This document shows positions 51,394 to 61,398 of a stretch of 64,000 bases of DNA, piece by piece (position 1 is the first letter of the stretch; each line of letters starts with the position of its first letter). The notes beneath the pieces are model-generated. The model saw only the letters and a program-made list of their open reading frames with translations. It did not search any database and was not told the origin of the DNA. The position numbers were made by a program, and so were the translations under genes. Source of the DNA: Batrachochytrium dendrobatidis JAM81 (taxonomy: Eukaryota; Chytridiomycota; Chytridiomycetes; Rhizophydiales); NCBI RefSeq assembly GCF_000203795.2, contig NW_006281105.1:930001-994000 (forward strand), in the 5' to 3' direction.

Positions 51394-53403
51394 ATGATTG
51401 TTTTTTTGGTAGCAGTTTTAGCTGCTGCATCTTGCATCAATGCTCAGATTCCTACAGAACAACCTGCTTTTGTTGAACATGCTTGGTCCAAGTATAGACC
51501 CATCAACCTTTATCGCGATGCTGGATTGTTTACCTTTTTCCCATATACTCTTGAGCAGCGAAATGTTCTAGTGTCAAATGCCGAAAATGTATTCAAGGCA
51601 AGTTGTCATTCCATCACAATCTGATACCATAACCAACACAATATATTGCAGCATATTATTAACTGACCAACACATTACAATCGAATTCCAATGATTCAAC
51701 ATGTCCAGGCATGGGTCAATTTTGAATCAAAAATGGAATATCATGGTCAAGAGGCAAATCCATATCCTGCTCTCGAGCATATCCGAAACAATATCGAAAC
51801 CCTTACTGATGAACAGATCCAGCTTGGGTTACTGGATGCATTCACTCGAACTCGCGATGCACATACTTTCATGACGTTAGCTGGTCCGTATAGTTGCTTT
51901 TATGTTACCACAGGAATCTTTTTTCAATTTATTGATGGTCCAGGAGATATGATCCAAGACCCAACAATCGTCGTCAGTAAACCCGTCAATCGTGAAATAT
52001 TTGACCTACTACGTAATACTGCTTATAGTCGAATTAGAGTTGGAGATCAACTTGTCAGCATTAACGGCCTCACTTTTTACCAGTGGAAAAACAAACATCG
52101 AAATGTCATTGGTGGGTCTACCGAGTCTCATAGTCAGCGTTTAGCATTAAAATATTTGACCTTCAGATATGGATCTTATACCCCACTTCCTAGTGAAGAC
52201 TCTATCAAGCTTAAACTCAAATCTCGTAACGGTATCATATACGAAGTTGATGCACTACACATGTCTAAGCATCGATATAGCTGCTGGGAATACTCCAGTA
52301 AACTTTACACACAGCTGACAGGCGTGAATCTTGATATACATTTAGAAAATACAGTTGCTGTGAGAGCCAATAGTCATGCCTTGTCAACTACAACAGTCGA
52401 TGATCATACCACAAGTTCCCAATCTACCATGTCATTGGTCACTCCTCGCCATATTCGAAAACGGGATCAAAACAGTCAAGATCAAGACACAGGACGATTG
52501 TCAAAACGTGGTTTACGGATTTCATTTTATCAAACAGATATACTCGAACTATCTTGGACAATTTGGAAACCTGACAGCCAAAACATGGGAATAATCGAAT
52601 TGACATCGTTCGGGTGCACGTCTCGTAAAACAAACACGCAAAAGATTCCTGAAGGAATTCTTGAAGTGGAAAGACTATTGAAGACAGTGCTCAAAAACAC
52701 CAATTCTATTTTGATCGATGTTCGTGAAGGTGGTGGTGGAAGTATGGATTTTGCAAATGGCATTCTACAGCTATTCAAGAGTGATATTGAGCCATTTAAA
52801 GTGAAATGTCTCATAAACGAAGTCACATTCAATATGTTTGTAGAATCACCCATAGATTTGAAATCGTCTCGTAATGCTTGGCTCAAAACACCAGCTGGAA
52901 GCAAGTACTCACTATTCCATGATTTTACGGATCCAAAGGAATTCAACACTTACGATCCGGTTTATGATAAACCAATGGGTGTATTTACCAGTGGTAATTG
53001 CGCTTCTGCGTGCGAAATTATGGCAGGAACTGTGCAGTCGTATAACATTGGAACAGTGTTTGGTGAGGATGCCACAACAGCAGGTTCCGGTGCAGTCGTT
53101 TGGAGTTTAGATCCAGAACTTATCTTTTATGATTCGACAGACTTTAAACCAATGCCATTCAAAAAAGAGTTGACATCTCATACCAATGAGGAATTTTACA
53201 ACAAAATGGAGGTAGGTCATCGAGCATTCATCCGTAATGGCAATCGTAAAGGACGGCCGGTTGAAGATATTGGCATCGTATCTAATGTTGTAATCCGACC
53301 ACAACTGGAAGATATTATTTTTGACACAACAGATAGTCCACAGTACAATTTTATTGCAAACTATTTGATTGAAGCTGGCAAAAGACCAGCCAAAACAGTT
53401 TGA
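51394..53403 (+). CDS. Secreted S41-family peptidase, copy C
   Basis: Exons 51394-51597 and 51709-53403 give 632 residues. Exon 1 encodes the same peptide as in A and B. The C-terminal catalytic half is the most diverged of the three. It has VREGGGGSMDFANGILQLF, TSGNCASACEIMAGTVQSYNIG and VFGEDATTAGSGAVVW in place of the A/B residues. The SACE serine is kept and the lysine of the classical S41 dyad is again missing. The dibasic sites IRKR and LSKR remain. It is the oldest or fastest-diverging copy, or the one least touched by gene conversion. Confidence 0.9.
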
Positions 53404-54101
53404 AATTTTTGAAGTTCTGTAATAATCCAGTTGATTACTATAAATCGACGAGTTTACGTCACTTCAACTATTCACTGCTGTATTCACGTAAAATGGAGTT
53501 TGCATTTATCTTGCAGCAATCGACTTGTTGGAATAAACAATGTTTGAATACTTGTCGTTTTCGTACATAAATCGACAATAGAGTAGTGTAGTGTAGCTCC
53601 AATCTGCGCGCCGTTTGTTGAATGGTTGGTAAACCATATCTGATCAAATAGTTGTTTTGTGGAATGGAATATTGTTTGGAATAACATGCGTGTTTTGGAA
53701 TGTTGCATGTCATTGTTTAAAAAGTCTTGACAACTTGATCAGTTTTTAAACACACCGACCATCATAGGATACACAACCAAACTATAGTTTTAAACTAGTG
53801 TGTTACACCCTGCATTTTTGAGTTTGTGGAATCATACATTGTGCGATCATCAGATTCATACATTGCAATCCAACATTTGTTTGGAAACTCTTTTCTGTTG
53901 TATCCTGATATTAGATACGCTTTAGTTCAAGAAACCCAAGATTCCAACTTGATACAATCACCAAAAGATTAACAGAATTCAATATTGACCAATCACTTTA
54001 TGAGATTGCGTATTTGACTCTTATTTAGTGTTCTATTTTACGTGAATACGGCAGGATAAAGCCATTGTATTGATAACAGTCGAAACTCGATACCAAGAGC
54101 A
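53404..54101. repeat. Truncated fourth S41 spacer and array right end
   Basis: The terminus at 53475-53497 (CTGCTGTATTCACGTAAAATGGA) is followed by a partly deleted spacer. AAATCGACAATAGAGTAGTG onward (about 53567-53885) matches the S41 spacers almost exactly and then stops at CAACATTTGTTTGGA. About 145 bp of other sequence leads to the inverted terminus at 54032-54054. No fourth peptidase gene is present. Confidence 0.75.
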
Positions 54102-57100
54102 ATGGATTCTTCGTATAACGACCCATCAGATCTATCTATTCAGAGCCATTCTGACACTGCTCACACTTCTTTATCCACCTCATCTGATATCTTTACTCCC
54201 GAAATTCCCAGCACTTGGAATACTCGAAACCAAGCTCAGTCTGACCAGCCATTCAGTCCAACTAACACAACTGACTGCAGTAGTGTGTCCATTGGTCGCT
54301 CGGTCAGAAACAGTGCTGATGGTGACTCTCTTTCAGCTCCCCATTTGGTATATTGTTTTGTCTTGCCCGAATCATTGCTACGATCCATTTATCCTAAATC
54401 ATGCTGGGCTATTGGCTTTTTGCATTGGTGTTCAACTGGATCTAGAGTTGGGTCAATGTAATGATCAATCTTATTGGAGTTTAATAGGATTATATAGGCT
54501 CGCCATTGTACTGTCCTAATTACAAAACATCCATCATGAGTAGTATCAGGACATCTGCAAGAGGTAATCTTGTACTCATTCAACTTTATTCAATTCAGTG
54601 TCGAGTCTAATCTTTGTTTTACAAATCAAGTACTTGGATTGATAGAAGAGCTTGCCCAAGAACAGTATTCACAACAGCATAGTCTACCAAAACGTAAACC
54701 ACATAGCAAGTATTCTTTTAGCACCATTTCTCAGCATAAACTAGATCCGTTGCAGGACTTGGTCTCCATTGATTCCATCAAAAAGCGATTAATGGCTCAA
54801 ACCGAGACTATTATGGAGGGCATGGTAGCAGATATGACGTCGACTCGTGTTGTTCGGTGAGGTTTACTGAATAGATGTGTTTTAATTTCTGACCATCCAA
54901 GTTGAATGATCGTTTACTTATGCTATTGTCAACAATGTCAGATTTTTTGGGTTTGTTGTACAAAACATTCTGGCTAGAATGTATCATCGTGGTGTACACA
55001 TTAACGAGGCAGAGATTGCAAGGGTAGTACACGTAGCTCAATCGAAATGAGACCTATTAGTATCGTGATATTTACCTACCCTGCCTTTAAAATACTTGAT
55101 AGTTAAAACTGGTTGCTCAGGATGCACAAAACAGAGGACTATCGTTAGTATTTCTTCCATGTCACAAAAGTCACATTGATTATTTAGTTGTCAGGTGAGG
55201 TTTTATTCATGCTGTTGTCCATCGAAACCACTCAATCTTGGATCCGTCAAATAAAATCTAATATGGCTTAATGGAAATACATAGCTATATTCTGTACCGT
55301 CTTGGGTTTGCGTTGCCGCATATTGCTGCAGGAGATAATCTCAATATGCCGTTTGTGGGATGGCTACTTCGTCACAATGGAGCTTTTTTTATTCGTCGCC
55401 AGTGGGGAGACGATCGACTTTACAACGGAATCATGAAAGAATACATTGAAGTAAGTCTTGATATGTATGTCATCTCAACTATTAGAAATAATTGACATTT
55501 TTTTCAAACCACACTCATGCTAGATTCTTCTTGAACGCGGTTACAATATTGAAGCGTTTGTTGAGGGTACACGCAGTCGTACTGGTAAACCTCTCCAGCC
55601 TAAATTTGGAGTTCTTAAAATCATTTTAGATGCAGTGTGGAATCAACGTGTGAGCGACTTGATTATTGTACCTGTAAGTATTGGCTACGACAAGGTGATT
55701 GAAACGCCATCTTATGCAGATGAGCTTCTCGGTACACCTAAACAGAAAGAATCACTTGTACAGTTATTGAATAATGTGAATATTCTCCAGGTAATGTTGC
55801 ATTTTTAACACAGGATGTTTCGTTTTTAGAAAACAGATTGAGCTTGACTTTTATACTTTACTATAACACCATGTAGCTCAAGTGGGGCCGTATTGATGTG
55901 CGGTTTGGTGAGCCATTTTCTCTCAAGGAATACATGCATCGTGAGGGACTACGTCGTGGGTAAGTTCATTAATTGGTTGTATTTGAATTTCATAAAACAA
56001 CTCACTTGCTATTGTACTATTTTATAAATATGTGGTTTTGTGACGGTAGATTTGAGGTTGGCAAGTTTGGCAACGTATACGATAAGGCGATTGTGTTGCA
56101 GTCACTTGGGTATAAAGTCCTTGGTGACGTGAATAGAATTAGTGTTGTTATGCCTACTGCACTGGTTGGTACGACTCTTTTGACGCTCCGTGGTCGTGGT
56201 GTAGGTCGTAACGAGGTAATCAAATCAGGCTGTTTGTTTTTACTACCAAAACTAGTTTATTTTAATCAGCTCTATTTTGGAAATCCCATATATAAATGTT
56301 CTAGCTGATTCGTAAAGTCAACTGGCTAAAAAAAGAAATCGTTGCCAAAGGTGGACAAGTGGCCGAGTTTGGCACCACACCATTGAGTGTTATTGTTGAT
56401 CGGTAAGTATAGCCACTATTCTCTGCACTGGAAGTGTATTAAACAAGTTTGCTTGCGTATTGAATCATGCAACTTAGTGCTCTCCACGTTCTTGGCGATC
56501 TTACGGGAAGGCGGAGCGAATTGCTCGAGCCAGTGTACTACCCTGCCAAGCGATTTGAACTAAGTTTTTATCGCAATCAAGTCATTCATTTGTTTGTTTC
56601 CGAATGTAAGACATACCATTATGATAAAAATTGGCTTTGGCCAAGAGTTTAGTTTATTGTTTTGCAGTTTATAATATGCTTGTTGATAAAACTGTAAATT
56701 ATTTTTATAGGTATTGTTTTGGTTTCCATGTATGCAACCATTAAGGCAGGCGGACCCGTCAAAGCACAACGAATACCTATTGTACCTCATTTAACCGACG
56801 ACGTATCTTTTCTCTCTCAGCTTCTCAAAAACGAATTTGTGTATGGCGAAGGTGGAATGGGCAAAAATCTTCCACTAACAATCACGAATCTGCATGCGGC
56901 AAACGTTTTGGAGGTTGGTAAATTTGAAATTAGTGAAAATGCATCAGCAAGCTCGCAAGAATGGGTAACTCTTTCTACGGAAGAACGCCGGATTGGGAGA
57001 GAAACGTTTGATTTTTATTGCTTTCTCATGTGGCCTTTTGTTGAAACGTACTGGCTGGCTTGTGTTTCGTTGTATACGATTGTACCTAGTGCAAAGGTCG

Positions 57101-58076
57101 TTGGTGCAGGACAATTGCAACTTCATTGGGTTGATGAACGTGTGTTTTTAAAACGATGCCAGCACTTTGGAAGGACATTGTATAGCGAGGGTGATTTATC
57201 CTACTTTGAAGCAGTGAATAAGGAAACGTTACAAAATGCTATTCGGAGACTGATGGAAATGGGTGTTGTGGTGATTCGAAAAGGGGCACATCCAGATACA
57301 GGTTCTGCGGTATTGCAAAAGGAGGCAAAGGATGATGGTATAAAGGAGAAGGGGGTTAAAGAAGGCGGTGGATCGTGGATTGCGCTGTCGTTAACCTGGA
57401 TGCCTACCAACTCTTTTCCTGAGCCCGAGCTAATTGTGGAGCCAGAGGTACTACACGTTGAAGAAGTTTGCCGCGTATCTGCCAATGACAATGCCCCAAG
57501 TAATGTTTCCGAGTATGCCAAGCCTTTGCGTAGACGGAAATGGGGAGGACATATGGAAGGGTTTCAAGTTTTTTCATCGACTCAACAGCCATCCAATGAT
57601 GCGAATTCTGGTATGTTTAGGATTTGGTAAATGTGCCGAGTATACATTGTAGTGTGATTTAACAGTTTTGGATACTTTTAGAGTCAGATTTGAACACATT
57701 GTCACAAGGGACTAGTGAGCTAACTGACAAGATTTTGCCAGATCTCGATACCACGCCTATATCTACACATCATCTAAAGCCTCAAGCCCAATCGCAGCAA
57801 CATCGCTCTTTTTACAAGCCCAAAGCATCACCACCAGTTGAGTCGGAATCATACAATGCACTGTTGGATTCATGGTACCAACTCAAACCAACGGGAAAAC
57901 TGTGGGATTTGTGTGAGCAAATTGGACGATACAGACGGGAGGGTAAAAACCGACGGGACACAAATGCAGTTGCAGTGAGAGTGCTACGGCTTGCAAGGAT
58001 TGCATCCCAATGGACTGATGGGAGTGGATCTAGTGGGCCAAACGATCGTAATTCCAAGCAAAGAGCCAAAATCTAA
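54102..58076 (+). CDS. Glycerol-3-phosphate/DHAP acyltransferase (PlsB/GPAT family)
   Basis: The family acylates glycerol-3-phosphate or DHAP at the first step of glycerolipid synthesis. About twelve exons give roughly 950 residues, starting at ATG 54102. The second exon boundary (about 54598) is uncertain. Exon 55121-55194 carries the catalytic HX4D motif in VFLPCHKSHIDYLVV. HIAAGDNLNMPFVGWLLRHNGAFFIRRQWGDDRLY follows, with FVEGTRSRTGKPLQPKFG (block III) and IIVPVSIGYDKVIE (block IV). It resembles animal mitochondrial GPAT and GNPAT more than yeast Gat1/Gat2. The C-terminal ~430 residues (from 56711) are the long helical PlsB-type tail. The start codon lies 48 bp from the right terminus of the S41 block, so its promoter may be affected. 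Confidence 0.88.
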
Positions 58077-58282
58077 CCAATGGATAATGAGTGGGAAATA
58101 TAATTTCATTTGAACACTGCTGGTATTAGTACAGCACTATAATTGTATCCATTGATCAGACAATTCAGATTTGTTGTATTAAACTACTTGAGCAACAGAT
58201 GATTTCAGCCAAGCGATTACATCTAGACCAAGACCGTCCTTGACTTGGTCATGATAACAATATAAAAGCAATATGAATTTAT

Positions 58283-58608
58283 TTAAAGCTTCTTGGAAAA
58301 CCACTCAGGATATTGCTTGAGCTGAGATGCGGCAGAGTCAATCACCCAGTCACCATAGCGTAGATATGAAGTCAAGATCATTCTAGCAGTGTCATTTTCA
58401 ATCTTTTTCTGGTCGAGTTCTAATCAATGCATGTCAGAGTTAGCAGTGGCTTTAGTCCAAAGCGAAATGAGGCGATACAATGACTTGTAAAGTGGGAGTA
58501 GTTTGTTAGTGAATGATAGTTACCTATTCCAGCAGCACGCTGAGAACCGGCAGCAACAGCAGCGACTAGCGTGACATCAACACCGACTTGGAGTAGTCTT
58601 CCTAACAT
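58283..58608 (-). CDS. Mitofissin (Atg44/DUF1748 family)
   Basis: A small two-exon gene (58608-58524, 58419-58283) encodes about 73 residues. The N-terminus MLGRLLQVGVDVTLVAAVAAGSQRAAGI and the C-terminus TSYLRYGDWVIDSAASQ fit the fungal DUF1748 family. These ~70-residue mitochondrial intermembrane-space proteins include Atg44/mitofissin, which drives mitochondrial fission for mitophagy. The splice (ATAG|GTAACT, TTAG|AACTC) restores AGIELDQKK in frame. The single 94-bp intron explains why no long frame is visible. It is convergent with the acyltransferase, 206 bp apart. Confidence 0.75.
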
Positions 58609-58743
58609 GACAGAATACGATGGATAGTTGGTCTAGATGGGCAACATTTTGCTGCTCTGCAATAGAATCGAGTCACGTGGAATGAGGTTGTTTAAATTGC
58701 ATCGATTCCAACCTGCAATTTGAAGCGATTGGAAGTAAGCACG

Positions 58744-60391
58744 ATGGATCAGAGTGTCAGAGGATCTGCTACTACTGAGCAAGGCTCGTCTCATACAGTA
58801 TCTAGTTCCCCTTCATTCACTACTGATTCCTTCATCTTTATTTCTCCAACTGGTTCTCCCATCTTTATTTCTCCAACTGCTTCTTCAGCTTCGGTTGCAA
58901 TTTCGCCAACGGTAAGTTTATTTGCCATCATGAATCATTCGAATTTACACTTGTTTATCTCTGTTTTAATATATATATAATCTTGTTTAGTCTATAGTCA
59001 GCCATCCTAATACAACCCAGGCCAAAAATTCTAGTCCAGTTCTGTTTATAGGTATTGGCCTGGCCTCCCTAATTGCACTAGGAATGGTTGCTCTTTTGCT
59101 GTATTACATTTTAAAACATCGATCTCTTGCCAAGAAGCACGAAAAAACCCAAAATACCAGCCCTATTTCAAAGGAATCTTATGATGGCGGTGAATTTTGT
59201 ATTTCGAATCAACACCATAGTCGTCAACTTCATAAGCAACAAAAATCACCACAACCACTGTCATTGGATCCATCATTATTTCAAATTCAATCTCGACAAT
59301 TAAAAATGAGTACTCTACCTAGACTTGAACTGCCAGAGTCATCGTATAGTCCCCTGTCAGTTACATTTATCAACGGCTTAGCCTCTCCTTTTGCTCTGTC
59401 GCTTAGAGACGACACATCAACTTGCAATGCACTCAAACTGCGCGACTCAATGTATGCACCGCCACATGTAATATCTGCCTATCCACATACTCCAACCAAC
59501 TGCCTCGGTGTTAATCTTGACCAACCCTCAGTTTCACTAATTACTCCCCCGGACTCGTCCAAACTCCAACAGGCTACTCCCGATCTTTATTGGGAGCGTG
59601 CATACTATTTTGATGAAGATCCAAACTTTGATGGGTACAATGGTGTTCTTGTGCCTGGTCATACTGGGATTCGTCATTCACAGATTTCATTACAAGATTC
59701 ATCCAACCTGGATATGGCTGTACTTTCTAGCATGGTCACAGTCAATGTCCCTATCAATGATTCATTTGCAAATCTCAGTCCCAGACTTGGCTCAATCATG
59801 GCTTCACCAAGTAAACCATACCTTGCTTTTCCCCTTGCTGAAAGCTTAGAAACTGCGCTACATTGCTCCACACAAATATCATCTTCAGAGCGCAGCACAA
59901 ATCAGACCCCTCATGACTCAAATCCAGATGCGGCCTACAATCCAAAAAATGTACCCAGCCAACCATCTCCATTGTATACACCTTCGGTGCATCAAATAGA
60001 ATTGAACCCCAACAATTATGACATGGATCGATCTGCTGAAAGTATAAATTCTGACTCTAGCTCTACTGCAATGCCATTTACCTCGACTGAGTGGGCTGCA
60101 TCTCTTTCTCGAATGGCTTTCTCGCATCAATATATTTCGACTATGCAAACCACCAAAAATAGCGCTACATCTATGCCTTTTCAACATCAGAATATGCAGC
60201 TGAATTTTGCAAGTAATGATACTGATATGAACGACTCGTACACGAATATAGAACATGCAATCTTTACTCGTCCTGTCTCATTTTCCAGCAAATCTTTTGC
60301 ATCAAGTGCATCTGCTACCTCGAATAACATATGGTTCGATACTGATTCAAAGACAGACTCTTTACATGATTCCACTGCCGTATTCACGTAA
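58744..60391 (+). CDS. Single-pass membrane protein, unknown function
   Basis: Exons 58744-58911 and 58991-60391 give 522 residues. The first ~80 residues are Ser/Thr/Pro-rich, with FIFISPTGSPIFISPTASS repeats. One transmembrane segment follows (VLFIGIGLASLIALGMVALLLYYIL) and a basic KHRSLAKKHEK stop-transfer. The ~420-residue cytoplasmic tail is Ser/Thr/Asn-rich without a known domain. No N-terminal signal peptide is visible, so topology is inferred from the basic flank. The final codons and TAA lie inside the terminus of the adjacent element (GCC GTA TTC ACG TAA), so the original C-terminus may have been replaced by the insertion. Confidence 0.7.
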
Positions 60392-61000
60392 AATGGATCA
60401 CTAGATATGCCAAGATACATAGTAAACGGTCAGTTTCATGTTTGATTGGTGCCAAATTTACTGGGAAACAACGTGCTCTCTGGACCTCCTAATAAGGTTC
60501 ATTGATCTTTATGCCCATTTTTGTACAAAAACAGCAAATGTTCAATACAGTGTTTGTATCTGTTCCAATAAACTCCATATCCTTGACATTTTTAACCTCC
60601 AACTTCCCTTTGTCCATACCAAACATTGAGTGATTGAAATGAAAACAATTGTCACTCCTGATTTACAATCATTGTTTTGTTGGACTAGAACGCGAACGTA
60701 TCTGATTCCAGAATACAAGAGCGTGTACAGAGTTGTATTGACAACATCAACAGTCCAATTCAATATGTGCAGTCTAGTGTACAAGTATGGTTTAAATTTG
60801 GCGATTGTACAATGTATGACTACCAAAAAGAAAAAAAGGACAACTATAGTCTGATTGTGCCTCATATAATGAACGTGTTTGAAGAATTGAGAATGTCTAT
60901 TAAGAAGCAGTCAACTCCCAATAGAAAAACGCAACGAGTGTCCAGCCATTGTGTATTACCAAGAAAATACAAGTGTTGTATTCTACGTGAATACGGCTGT
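60375..61000. mobile_element. Terminal-inverted-repeat element (long form), copy 1
   Basis: It begins CTGCCGTATTCACGTAAAATGG (60374 on) and ends TATTCTACGTGAATACGGCTGTA near 61002. The interior has a frame of ~75-125 codons starting MIEMKTIVTPDLQSLFC at 60630. It is shifted by one base in a poly-A run (near 60829) relative to copy 2, where it stays open to the terminus. The left terminus supplies the stop codon of the upstream membrane protein gene. Confidence 0.82.
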
Positions 61001-61398
61001 AAAAAGGACGCGGCAGATTGAAAACATTTCGATCCTGACCAGTTTCACTTTCACGTAAAAACTCTTTTATCAGTACAGCATATTACCTTTGCCAAATAGA
61101 TATCCATATTGAAACTAACAATATATTTAAGACGGCTTCGATTTTTCAACACCCTATATCAGTGGCAGACAAAAAGGCAGAGCTTTGTTGCTGTTGTTTT
61201 GTTTGAAAACGCAAGATATTTACCACGTCATATTACAGATAGGACCAAACCAATTTCGAATCCAAACAAGGGTTGGCGCACTGGCTTACTTGCATTATAT
61301 ATTTTAAAAAGTTGCAAGTGTGCAGCCATTAGCTTGGCTGATACTAAACCCACTTTTAGCACTCCAGTTAAAGCAAACCTCACTGTAGGAGAAAAGCA
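60392..61398. other. Intergenic region: element plus 7-TM gene upstream
   Basis: The first ~610 bp is the element above. The ~395 bp left (61004-61398) is the upstream region of the 7-TM gene and contains another weak terminus-like piece, TTTCACGTAAAAAC, near 61050. A 128-codon frame at 61109-61495 overlaps the 7-TM start in another frame and shows no recognisable domain. Confidence 0.55.

Larger units (their letters stand above)
43560..54054. mobile_element. S41 peptidase array bracketed by a perfect 23-bp inverted terminus
   Basis: The left end 43560-43582 reads CTGCCGTATTCACGTAAAATAGA. The right end 54032-54054 is its exact reverse complement. Between them are three ~3.29-kb direct repeat units, each opening with a near-identical copy of the terminus (46885, 50176) and each containing one S41 gene. 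A fourth, truncated unit starts at 53475. The flanking genes SPAG1 (start 43415) and the acyltransferase (start 54102) are divergent. The block may therefore have entered or grown in their shared upstream region. No target-site duplication could be recognised. Confidence 0.65.
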
